This document shows, one piece after another, positions 22,362 to 33,365 of a stretch of DNA of 64,000 bases (positions within the stretch are counted from its first letter, which is position 1; each line of letters opens with the position of its first letter). The notes beneath the pieces were generated by a model. It was given only the letters and a program-made list of their open reading frames with translations. It did no database searches and was not told where the DNA came from. The translations under genes were made by a program, and so were the position numbers. The stretch comes from Thelonectria olida (Eukaryota; Ascomycota; Sordariomycetes; Hypocreales; Nectriaceae): assembly GCA_020736575.1 (NCBI GenBank), contig JAGPYM010000002.1, positions 2,542,001 through 2,606,000 on the forward strand, written 5' to 3'.

Positions 22362-23590
22362 CTATGCCTTAACCATGAAGATCTGTTTCCTCGTTAGCTT
22401 TGAAACATCCAGGAGCATTGTCTGTTCACGGACCTGGGCCAACGCCTTGGTATCCAACACTGCCTGCCTCTTCTGTGCAATAAATCGTGATCTCACAAAG
22501 TTTCGGCTTCCTCGAGGCGTAGAAGTACCAGTTCCGACGAGTGTCGGCGTAGAAGTTCCTGTGCCTGCCGTTGACTCGGCCGGAGTGGAAACCAGCGTTG
22601 CAGAGTCGGACGTCTCAGCCTCTTCCTTTCTTCGCTTCTTCTTGTCCTTCTTATCCTTCTTCTCTTTTTTCTCCTTCTTCGATTTCTTGGATTCCTTTAC
22701 TTGATCATCCTCAGACTCCTCAGGAGACTGGCTCTTGTCCTTGGACTTGGATTTCCGCTTCTTAGACTTTTCCTTCTCGGCGATGGTCTCGTCTTCCGAA
22801 CTCTCCGCTGCCTTCTTAGACCGTGACTTGTCCTTCTTTAACTTCTTCTCTTTCTTCTTAGCCTTGGTATCGTCGGTGCTGTCTTCGGCTGCCTTCAACT
22901 TGCGTTCTTCCTTTCTTCGCTTCTTGCTCTTGGACTCGTTTTCTCGATCGGAGGTGTCTTCGTCGGCATCGCTGGCCTTTCGCTTCTTCGACTTCTTGTC
23001 TTTTTTGGATTCTTTCTGCGCTGAGTCGACTTCCATTTCCACATCATTATCTTCCGACTTGGCCTCGGCCTCGCTTCTCGATTCGTCGTCCTCGGGGACC
23101 TCCTTCAACTCATCGCCCACCAACAGACCTCCTCGAACGAATCGCATGGGCCCGTATTTTTGTTCGACGTATTGGTGACACTTGATAGCCAGTCGCGCTT
23201 GGCGATCTTCTTCAACAGCAGCCTCCGACTTTCCATTAAGGCGGCTCAGCAAGTCCTGGAACACACCGAGGCCAGTAACCTCGTCTTCCTTGGCCTTGTT
23301 GAAGCCCAGACCCTTCATATCATCCTTAAGCACGACTCGAATATAGGAGGCGTTCGCAGAGGTGTGCAGCTCGGAGTGCGGCGCATCCTGAGCTCCAAGG
23401 TACTGGCCAGGTTGCCAGCCCTGGGCTCTGAGGATCTTCTGTCCAAAGGTGTTGGTATCACGGGTCCATTTTGTGTTGTTAGGATCCTTGTTGATCTTCC
23501 GCTTACTGTGAAAGGAGAGTGAGTAACTGAAGGAGTAAGCCGTTGCGACGTTCAATGTCCATACCTGTGGCCCTCGTGTAGGATACCCAT
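22362..23590 (-). CDS. PXR1: PXR1/PinX1-like G-patch nucleolar protein
   Basis: Nucleolar G-patch protein. In yeast Pxr1 works with the helicase Prp43 in rRNA and snoRNA processing and inhibits telomerase. Exons 23590-23565 (only 26 nt) and 23505-22362 give 389 residues. Residues about 10-75 contain KRKINKDPNNTKWTRDTNTF and the G-patch core FGQKILRAQGWQPGQYLG, followed by KGLGFNKAKEDEVTGLGVFQ and FQDLLSRLNGK. The second half is a long Lys/Glu/Ser-rich KKxK tract typical of the family. The C-terminus SRFIAQKRQAVLDTKALAQV is also conserved. The tiny first exon supplies MGILHEGH. The intron removes an otherwise continuous but unrelated frame. Confidence 0.92.
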
Positions 23591-24072
23591 CTTTGCGACT
23601 CGGGGTGGGAGGGAGTTTCGATTGAAGAGCTTTCTTGGGCGAAACTTGGGCCTTGGAACGAAACACCGCGAGAGAAAAAAAAAGGTGGGCGGTGGGGGTA
23701 GTGGGAATGTGAAAATGCTTATCGCGGCTTGTGATTGGCTCAGACAGATCTAGGCCTCAATTCAGCCCGGACAAGTCTTAACTGCCGTGAACTGATGATA
23801 GTTGTAGAAATCATATCGAGTTGTCACCAAGAAGCGCTCATGAATATATTGGAGAAATCTGTTTGTTCCTGCCTGATGCTCGTGATCTTTGCAGCCTATG
23901 AATAAAGCAAAAAAATAATAACAAGATATTCTACACGGGGCATCTAGGGCTCTGTAGCCTTTTGAAAAACCTCCTTCACAAGCCCGAAATCCAGGCTGCC
24001 CTGGAGCAACACCAGCCGTAATGTGTGTGTTCAGTCCCTTCGTCGCTTTGCTTGCTCGAACCCTAACTCAGT
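23591..24072. other. Intergenic, PXR1 promoter and ARS2 3' flank
   Basis: 482 bp without coding signal between two minus-strand genes. Confidence 0.5.
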
Positions 24073-26847
24073 CTAGTAGTTCAGCTCTCCCCCGCCACTG
24101 CCTGAGACCTGGTCCAGGTCTTCGTAGCTCTTCAGACTTCGACCCTGGACAGCTTCACGCGGTCCACCGGCCGCGCCTCCTGCACCGTCTCCCCATCGGG
24201 AACCGCCCATACGGTTCCTACCACCTTCCCATCGGTTTCCTCCTCGGCGGTCATATGGCCCAGAGCGGTATTGCCCGCGTCCACCACCAGACATACCTCC
24301 TCGGCGGACAGGGCCCCCGGAGCGGTCGTCGTTCATAGGGTTCCAGTTCCCAGCCTGCATGCCGGCGAACATGTTGGGGAATCCGCCAGCAGCCATGGGG
24401 AATCCCGGCATTCCCATCATGCCATTCATTGAGAAGTTCTGAAGATTGAAGCCACGAGGAGTTCCGGTAGACCCCTGCCCGTTAGCAGGTGGGAAATGGC
24501 CATTCGAGTTGGCGTCCGTCCTTGAGGGCGCAATATGGGCTGGGTCGATGACATAGGCGTTGATGAGTTCAAACTACGAGATATCTGGTCAGTACTCTGA
24601 GGGTCGTCTTTGACAAATCTTAACATACCTCCTGCTTCAGGCTGTCGAGCCATTCGGTGTGGCGCTTCTCAACGTGCTTCTTCCAGAAATGTTCCTCTTT
24701 GAAAAGTTTGGTACAATCGGGTGCTCTACACCGCCACTTATGCTCGTCTTCTTGCTTGACGTGCTTGAGAAGCTCTTCCTCAACTGCCTCGTCAGCCGGG
24801 CGACCCCCCAGCTTTCGAATGTCCGCAGAAAGAGGATCAAGAATTTGGGTTAGCTTGTCCTCAAATGTCTTGACCCAATTAAAGGCGCGCAGAAGTTGCT
24901 GCTCAGACTTGTTGGATGCGTTGCGGAATTTCTTGTCGGCCTCGGTTTGCTCGCCTTCGGCTTCCTCTACCTCATTGCGTTTCTTGCCGGGAAAGGGGTC
25001 TCCGTTCGCGCTCGCTACAGCAACAGCTCGGGCTGAGGAAGAGAGGGTGGAACGAGGTCGGCGAAGATGGCCACCAGGACACTTTCGCGTCAACTCGTGA
25101 ATAGAATCGCTTTCAAAGACGCAGAAGAAGCAGAAGTTGAATACGCGGCGCAAGTACTCGATCAATAGATCAAGCTGCTTCTTCTTGACGAGAAGGTCCT
25201 CATCATCGACCTCCTCGTCGTCGATAGCACCTTCTTCTTCCTCTTCGTCAATGGCCCCGTCTTCCTCTACGTCCATAGCCTCATCCATGCCAACCTCGCG
25301 TGTCTTCTTGACTTTCTTCACGGGAGTGGGCGGGACCGCAGGTTGGAGCTGTCCGGCGTTCTTTAGATCTTCCACCTTCTCCTCAACCTTCAGCGTGGCT
25401 TGGAAATCAGATCCAAATTCCTCCTCGAACTTGTTGACAATGCGCTGGACCAAGAGGAGATCTTTATCAATACGTTCGGGTGCGGAGAAGAGATCCCACA
25501 AAGCCTTCTTTCTTGGGTGGACTGGAGGGTTATGCACCCCAACGTGGCATACAAAATCACCTCGTACCTCATCCTTGACCGTCTTGCCATTAATGGCATC
25601 GAGAGCCTTCTCCGCGGTAGAGACGGGTTGAGGCGATGTTATCGGCTCATCACCATCCTCGTCTTTGGGATCAGCACGATCCAGAGGAATGGCAGTCTCG
25701 GACGAGGGGTGCAGCATTACCCATCCAATACGATGATACCGCTTGCTGGGGTTGGGGTCGGATAGAGAGAGCCACTTGAAACCACCTTCTTCTTCACCAA
25801 GGTGCTCCCTGCAGAAAGCTTCCATGTTTTGGCGGCTCACATGTGGTGCGATAGTCTTGATGAGAAGGGTGGGCTGGAACTGGTTCTCGTCCCGGATATC
25901 CGCACCGTTGGCGGGGACGAGGTCGCCAACACCAAGAATTTCGTTGGCAGCAGTTGCCTCACCCTCTTCCTTTTCCAGCACGCCACCAGCTCCATTGCTC
26001 TCACTCTTGGGCACACCCTCAAGAGAAAACTCATCAAAGGTTCCAGACTCGAGGTCCTGTTCCCACTGGCTGTAGGCACCACGGCGGAACTCGTTGACCT
26101 TGCCTCGGAATTCGTCACGAATCTCGGGGACATATCTTTCTCTAAACCATTGCTCTTTCTTGTGCTCGGAAACGAATGCGCGTGCCATCTTCGCTTGCAA
26201 TTCCTCTTTGTAGGCATCGTAGGCAGCTTGGATCTTGACCTTTTCCTTCTCGCGATCTTCAGGCTCTCTGTTGCTACGAGGTCGCTCTGGCTCGCGACGC
26301 CGACCAGTACGAATTCTCTCCTTCTCATCCTTGATCTTCTCGTTCACTCTCCACCATTCGCCAAAGTACGAGAAACCAACTTGATAGGGCAACTTGACTG
26401 GGTCGGCAAGAGGATTGACAGGCGCACCCCCAGCCGCGGCACCGGGCTCCTGGCCTGGGACATATCGGTCAATGTTGGCAGGTGGAGAACCAACGCGTCG
26501 TCTGTCATCTCTGTCGCGCTCGTCTCGTCGGGGTCGAGGCTCGTACCGGTCGACTGCTGCAGGGGAGCGGGATCGTCGGCGTTCACGTCGATCGTGACCT
26601 GAAGGACTTTTTGTCAGAACAATTCGTTCAGTCACGTTACACTAAAGGGGCCGTTAAGGTGCCACGAGAGGTCGGAGCGGGGGAAAAGGCCAGACAGGCT
26701 GTCAGAGGACATACCAGGAGATCTGCCGCGGTAAAAAGGATCGGATCGGTCGTCTCTGGTTTCTCTGGATCGTGATTCATCACGACCCCAGCTCCTCTCG
26801 GCTGGAGATCGAGCCGGGGCCTCGCGGAAGGACGTATAAGAATCCAT
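24073..26847 (-). CDS. Ars2/Serrate-type C2H2 zinc-finger RNA-processing protein
   Basis: Nuclear protein that links the cap-binding complex to RNA processing and decay; the fission-yeast homologue is Pir2/Ars2. Exons 26847-26715, 26598-24629 and 24573-24073 give 867 residues. Seen: an Arg/Asp-rich N-terminus, then the Serrate/Ars2 N-terminal domain (YQVGFSYFGEWWRVNEK through EFRRGAYSQWEQDLESG). A middle RRM-like block follows (TLLIKTIAPHVSRQNMEAFC, then GWVMLHPSS), then an acidic linker and the LIEYLRRVFNFCFFCVFESD segment. The single C2H2 finger has Cys in CRAPDC and His in HFWKKHVEKRH. The tail is Gly/Met/Arg-rich with RGG motifs (NRWEGGRNRMGGSRWGDG). The start and first exon (MDSYTSFREAP) are inferred from frame continuity. 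Confidence 0.92.
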
Positions 26848-28234
26848 CTTCAATTGAGTTTGGACGCGATTCGAGCTTGCATGCGAGGTAATGCTCTTAA
26901 GATAAAAGGCAGTTTGGCCTGTGCTTGGTAGCTGCGCCGGAAAGATGATTCAGAGCAAATTGGAGGCGGAGCCTATTGATTGGCGACATGATTGCGGTTA
27001 GACAGATGATTCCGAAGAAAAAAAGTTTGGACAAGAGAAGACAGGAAAACAAGAAAAAACAAGGAGGGTTGCCAAAGAGGCGCCGTGGAGAAGAATGGGG
27101 GAGGGTTCGAGACCCAAGTTCATCAGAGGAGAGACAAGAGAAGAGTGAAATAGAGGGGGAGAATGAGGAAATCGATGAGGATCAAGGGAACGGAGAAAGA
27201 CGTGTCGTAAGGGTAGACGCGCGAGGCTGCCGATCGGGGCTTGGTCGGCGAGAGGAGAGGACCAGGGGAGGGTGAAAGAGAAGCTGAAAATAGGGGGGAG
27301 ACAAACTAATTGAATGAGCAAACAAAGGCTCGAAAAGATGGCGATGGCACTGTAGCAAGGAGTTGCGCTCTCCAACAAGCCTCACCTCGCGAAAACGATT
27401 GTCAAGGCGATGCGAGGTTGAAGATGGAGGAAGTGAAGGAGGCTGAGTTGGGCGACGAGTTGCGCTGGCGCTGAGACTCGGGGTGGAGCTTGCGACGGCT
27501 GCGGGTTATGCACCTCAGGCGCTGCTCTGGGGAAGGCGTAGAAGAGAGGGTACTTGGGTACGTACTCGGCGTTAGTCAGGGCCGGTGAGTGGCCGCGTGC
27601 CGCCTGAACGACGGACGTACAGTGTGCATATCTGTCAATTGCACGTCGTTTTGCCGACCGTCGGAGCGCATCTTCTTTGCTGCCACAGTGCATGCGCCTC
27701 TCCGCGCATATCTTCGGGCCAATTACAAGCCCGGTCGAATATATCGAATGGAGGGTGGCGATCTCCGGCCTGGGAAGGAGCCAGAGGGGCACTTGAGGCG
27801 ACAGCTGCGGACGCCTGGGGCTCGGCGCCGTGCTATCTCTCAGGCTCAGATGCGTCGCCCTTACATCATCCCCGCGAACAGCCAAGCGCTGTCTCTTGAA
27901 GAAAAAGCCGGAGGCGATGGCCTCAACTTCCTCTCTCCCTCTTCTTTCCAAACGCAGGCGCAATTGCATTCCAGCAGACCAAACCATCGCTCTCCCCCAT
28001 CGCCAGCTGCTCTCACAAGCTTCCCCTTTCAGCATGCGGCGCCCCACTGGTCTATGATAGCAAGCATTTGGCTTGTACTTGTGTACACCGACCTCCAAGA
28101 AGACCAGCTCACCTCAGATATCGGGTAAATACATGCAAACTTCCCATCTGGTCTGTCTTGCGCCACCTGCTTCGGTCGTCTATTCCTTCCTCATGTAAAC
28201 ATCTCCATTTCCGTGCCCTCACAGAGCCGTTGTC
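26848..28234. promoter_or_regulatory. Long divergent region (ARS2-type gene / molybdenum cofactor sulfurase)
   Basis: 1.39 kb between divergent start codons. A minus-strand open frame (27382-28098) runs through most of it, but its composition is random-looking and no family features appear, so I do not call it. The A/G-rich block at 27000-27300 is low complexity. Promoters of both flanking genes should lie here. Confidence 0.45.
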
Positions 28235-30776
28235 ATGATGGCCACTCCAAACCGCTATGGGTACAACTCAACGGTGGAAGAAATCAGAGAGAGAGAATTC
28301 CCTATGATTCAAGGTTCGTGCATATCATGTATCCCGACTTCTTCGTCTCTCTAATGAAGCTTCAGATTCCGTCTATCTTGATCATGCGGGAGCCACCTTG
28401 TGTCCCAAGTCTGTCATGGACACCCTCGCCACTGAGATGACTTCAGTCCTCTACGGCAACCCCCATTCAGCATCACCCTCTTCCCAGCTCTCGACCTCAC
28501 GGATAGAAGATGCTCGGATGACTCTCCTGTCTTTCTTCGGCGCCGACCCCACCGAGTACGGCCTGGTGTTCGTCGCCAATGCCACCGCTGGTGTCAAACT
28601 AGTTGTCGATGCCATGCGATGTCAGTCTCACGGCTGGTTCTATGCATATCACCAAGCATGCCACACCAGCCTTGTGGGTGCAAGAGAGGAAGCTATGTAT
28701 AGCTCATGTCTCGACAATGACGCCGTTCACTCCTGGATATCTGGCGTGGACCCCTTCGAGAACGCTCCTCACCCGTCACCGCCAATAACACTATTTTCTT
28801 ACTCGGCCCAGTCTCATATGGACGGTGAACGATACCCTCTTACATGGAGTCGAGATTTGAATAAGCAACAACACAATTCACAATCTCAAATATTTACTCT
28901 ATTGGATGCATCCTCCTTTTGCGCAACTTCCAAACTCTGCCTCGACCACCCCAATATCGTTCCCGACTTTGTTGTTCTCAGCTTATACAAAATATTTGGA
29001 TTTCCCGATCTTGGCGCTCTGATTGTTCGGCGTTCTGCAGAGCATCTTTTCGACCACCGCAAATACTTTGGAGGGGGCACTGTCGACATGGTTGTGAGCG
29101 GTAAAGAACAGTGGCATGCACCAAAGTCGCAATTCCTGCACGAACGACTGGAAGACGGCACTCTACCTTTTCATAGCATCATAGCTCTGGATATTGCTAT
29201 GAGTGTTCATCGAAAGTTGTTTGGCTCCATGAACCAAGTCAGCTCACATACATCATATATCATGCAACAACTACTCCAGGCATTGAGCGATTTGAAACAT
29301 GCTAACGGGGCGCCTGTCTGCAAGATTTATACTAAACTCTCGACCGATTCACAATCTTTGGGAACTGGCCCAATCGTCACTTTCAATATTCGAAATAGTC
29401 TCGGCGCTTGGATAAGTCTCTCAGAGTTCGAAAAGCTTGCAAATCTGAAACAGATGCATATTCGAACCGGAGGACTCTGCAGCCCTGGAGGGATAGCGTC
29501 AGCTCTTAACCTGCAACCGTGGGAGATGAAACAGAACTTTTCCGCTGGATATCGATGCGGAGCCGAAAACGACATCATATCAGGGAAACCTACTGGTGTT
29601 ATTCGGGCAAGCATAGGCGCAATGAGTACGAAAACAGATGTTGATCGATTCGTCGACTTCGTCAGGGAATTCTACCGGGAGACGACGTTGCCCGATAGAG
29701 CAACTGATGAACTTGATGACATGGAACCAGGGACTTCCAAGGTTCAGTTGGGGCTGGAGGTCAAGGCAATTACTATTTATCCGATTAAAAGCTGCGGTGG
29801 CTTCTCTGTTCCCCCAGGTGTACCTTGGGAAGTTCGGCCAGAGGGGTTTGCCTGGGACCGGGAATGGTGCCTTTTACACCAAGGATCCGGACATGCCCTC
29901 AGTCAAAAACGCTGTCCGAGAATGGCTCTCGTGCGGCCATGTCTTGATTTTGAGAGGGGCTTGCTGGTTGTCAAGTATGTTGGGAAATCTCTCGACGGCT
30001 GCCGAAATCAGATTTCGATACCCCTCTCTGCAGACCCAACGGTTGTTGCTACGACCAAATATCAACTACCATCGCGAGTATGCGGCGATCAAATCTCCCC
30101 ACAAATCTACACCTCTGAAGAGATCAACGTGTTTTTCTCAAAGGCCCTGGGCGTACCCTGCGTTCTAGCGAGACTTCCTCCAGGCGGCAGTGGAGCTGGC
30201 TGCCGGTTGTCGAAGGCCCGCATACAAAGACATCAACAGCCACGCAGGGCTCAGCGACTCCCGGGATCCTTTCCCGACATCCCATCCCCTCCAGATTCAG
30301 ATTCAGAACAGCAGCAACCGGGAAAGATTTTGCTTTCGAATGAGAGCCCCATCCTGGTCATATGTCAGTCTAGCGTCGACGCATTGAACGATGAGATCAA
30401 AAATAGGGGCGGCGATGCTGTATCTGACAAAGCCTTCCGGGCGAATATTGTTCTTGGCCAAACCGAGGGCATGAAGGGGCAGCCGGCGTTTGATGAAGAT
30501 AAATGGGCCTCGGTGCGCATTGGACGGCAAAACTTCAAAGCTCTTGGGGCTTGTCGGAGGTGTCAGATGGTTTGCATCGATCAAGAGACGGGAGAGAAGA
30601 GGGAAGAACCATTCGTGACACTCGCCAAGACAAGGAGGTATGATGGCAAGGTCTACTTTGGGGTTCATATGCGGCACGATGTTCAGAGTCGATCTGATTT
30701 CACCAGCAAAGAGACGCAATATCCTACTATCGAGGTTGGCGAGTCTGTCACGGTGAGAGAAAGGGACTCGATATGA
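28235..30776 (+). CDS. hxB: Molybdenum cofactor sulfurase (HxB/MOCOS)
   Basis: Transfers sulfur from L-cysteine to the molybdenum cofactor, activating xanthine dehydrogenase and aldehyde-oxidase-type hydroxylases; in Aspergillus nidulans this is hxB. Exons 28235-28313 and 28366-30776 give 829 residues. The N-terminal class V aminotransferase (NifS-like) domain starts SVYLDHAGATLCPKSVMDT, created by splicing. It contains YGNPHSASPSSQ, the PLP-lysine region LSLYKIFGFPDLGALIVRR and IRTGGLCSPGG. The C-terminal MOSC part begins at about residue 490 (ITIYPIKSCGGFSVPPG) and includes FRANIVLG and the Cys-rich motif CRRCQMVCID. Two adjacent ATGs (28235, 28238) are possible starts. The stop is only 107 bp from the convergent GH15 gene. 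Confidence 0.95.
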
Positions 30777-30883
30777 TGTCCAGCATAACTTCCATTGCAT
30801 TTTAGGTAGCATTTAACAGCCAATCTTGGTGAAATTCCATTCATCTCGCCTTTTGTGATTGAAAACTAAAGAGTTTCAAATGG

Positions 30884-33365
30884 CTATCGAGTCTCGGTCC
30901 AACCGACCAGAGCGCGATCGAGATTGAACGCTGCGCTGATCAAGGCCAGATGGCTAAAGGCCTGCGGCGTGTTGCCCAGCTGCTCACCACTGCGCGCAAT
31001 CTCCTCAGAAAACATGCACAAGTGATTCGAAAAGCCCAACATGTTCTCAAAGAGGTTGACGGCTCGCACACGATACTTGGGCTCGTACACGCTCGCGCGG
31101 GTCATGGCTTCGACGAGCCAGAAAGTGCACATGCTAAAGGCTCCCTCCTTACCGCCGACTCCTATAAGTGGTGGCACAGAGTTAGTGCCGCCGGGGGTGG
31201 GTGGAGGGGATGGGCAGCGGCCGCTGTTCTTACCGTCGTCTGAGATCTCGGCGTTGTAGCGATACACGAGACCTGTGCTGGTCAAGCCGCCCTTCTCGGG
31301 GGGGAGGAGGATCCGGTCGAGGGTTTGGGTGAAGCGCGGGTCGGCGGGGGAGATGAAGAAGACGAGTGGCGCGATGAGGATGGACGAGTCGAGCATGGTG
31401 TTGTTCTCGAAGCTCTGAACGAAACATCCCATTTCCGTGTTGTAACCTAGGACAAGTTAATCAAGCGTGAGCAAAAGAACATTCCATGTTTCCGGTAGAG
31501 GAAGATGACGGACCCTTCTCCATGACTCTCTCGTAGAGTCTGTCTCTTGCTTCCATCCACTTGGCGCGGTTGGGGCATGGAAAACATCTCTTTTCTGACA
31601 GGCGAAGACCGCGGTCGAAGGCGACCCAGAGCATGATCTGCGAGTAGGTGAAGTGCTGTTTCATGTTGCGAACTTCCCAAATGGACATGTCGGGATCTAG
31701 CATGGTTCATCAGAAACTTGACATGATTCGTTTCGTTATGGGAGCAGACTTACCATCCAAAATCGTCAAAACGTAGTCTAAGCTCGCATTAGCGTGTACA
31801 AGTCAAATAGGAGAAGAAGTATTGAGAACTTACCGAGGATGTCACGCACGGCACACCAGACATCCCAGGGGACCGGCTTGCCGAACTTATTGTACAAGTA
31901 GATGGCATCCATCAGCTCCCCGTAAATGTCAAACTGTTGATGGAAAGCCGCGCCATTGCCGATGCGGACAGGGCTACTTCCACGATAGCCTTCGAGGTGA
32001 TCCAGCGTGATCTCCGGGATGTCGGTTTCTCCTCGAATGGTGAACATGATGGGTAAGCCGCCGTCTTTTGCGCGAGACTTGAGGAAGCGGTCCATCATGA
32101 ATTCCATGTATGCGTCAGCCTCGGCCTTGAAGCCGAGACGAAGGAGGATGTAGATGGTGAAGCTCGAGTCGCGGATCCAGCAGTAGCGGTAGTCCCAGTT
32201 CCTGACACCGCCGATGGCCTCGGGCACAGAGAAGGTCGGGGCGGCTACGATTGCGCCGGTGGGCTCTACGAACATGTCAGGACGGAATGGAAAGGCGGAA
32301 AGGGGGGTTCTTCTCACCATACGTCATCATCTTCAAGATCATCAGACTCCTGCAAACCACCTCTCTCCAGCGACCCTTGTACTTGGACTGCGAGATGTAG
32401 TTGAACCAGAAGCTCTGAGTATCATGCTGCTGAGTGTCCAAGTCCAGAGTCGTGATGGTCTTGGTGACGTGGTTGGGGATATCATTCCTCACGACGAATG
32501 ATACCGTCTGTCCTTCCTTGATCTCAATGCGCGCAAAGAGCCCCTCACCAAGCATCCCATCACGCTTCTCCTTCTTGAAGTAGATGTTAGGGAAACTGTT
32601 CCCTTCTTCGCCATTTTCCAGCGTCACATCAAGCTGAAGTTTGACGTCCTTGCTGTGGAAGGATGCAACCTTGCTCTCGGCATTTGCAGGTGTATGGCAT
32701 GCATGGTGCAGAGTCGTGACATGGGGCTCTGCGCCGTATCCAAAGGCAGGGAAGATTTCGACATCTGTACACATTAGCATCAAGTCTTTTATGCCTTGAA
32801 GAAGTGGAATATGGGCGCACCAAGAGTAAGCGAGCCGCGAATACATTCAACTCGTCGAACAAGCCATTTCTTCAATTCTTCTTGGACTTTAGTTGCCTCT
32901 CGGAAGGCCGTCTGCTTGTAGCCCTTGGTCATGACTTGTGCGCTCTTGGGGCGTGGGAAGAAGTCAACCAAGTCAACAACGCCATCTTCGTGGATGTACC
33001 GCGTCTGTAGGATGCATGACGAAGGTAGGTATTGCTGTTTGGTGGTGCAATTGACATCCTGGGGAGGGGAGATGCTGAAGAAGCCACCTTTGTCCTTGTC
33101 CAACAAGCGGCAAAACACGGATGGGGAGTCAAAGTCAGGCCTATCTCGTCCTTAGTTTTCAAGGTCTTGAGCAGGTAGAAAAGTGATCCGAGCCAGCCGT
33201 GGACGGACGAACGTACCAGCACATAAAGTCAACACTCCCATCCATTCCGACCAGAGCACAGGTGTGCATATTGCCAATCATGCCATAGTCTTCGATTGGG
33301 AGGTATCCCTCTGACTGGCCACGGCGAGAGCTCCCGCCGTGCCTCGTTGAGCAATTGCTCGTCAT
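30884..33365 (-). CDS. Intracellular GH15 family hydrolase (glucoamylase/trehalase-like)
   Basis: Eight exons: 33365-33217, 33140-32821, 32764-32318, 32265-31834, 31777-31754, 31696-31514, 31446-31234 and 31161-30884, giving 681 residues. The start region YLPIEDYGMIGNMHTCALVG matches the trehalase-like N-terminal domain that precedes many non-secreted GH15 catalytic domains. The (alpha/alpha)6 catalytic part contains GGVRNWDYRYCWIRDSS, a candidate acid in TLDHLEGYRGSSPVRIGN, and the C-terminal motif EEIARSGEQLGNTPQAFSHL. No signal peptide is present, so the enzyme should act inside the cell. The substrate (trehalose or alpha-glucans) is not shown by sequence. Exon 5 is only 24 nt but is needed to join DILD-YVLTILD-DPDMSIW in frame. 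The frame is open upstream through a microsatellite; the first ATG is at 33365. Confidence 0.9.

Noticed and set aside
27090..27112. GGGTTCGAGACCC, a tRNA T-loop look-alike
   Set aside because: Only three base pairs support the stem and no other tRNA arms are nearby.
27382..28098. 238-codon minus-strand open frame upstream of the molybdenum cofactor sulfurase gene
   Set aside because: Composition is random-looking, there is no recognisable domain, and overlapping frames of similar length exist on the other strand of this GC-rich promoter region.
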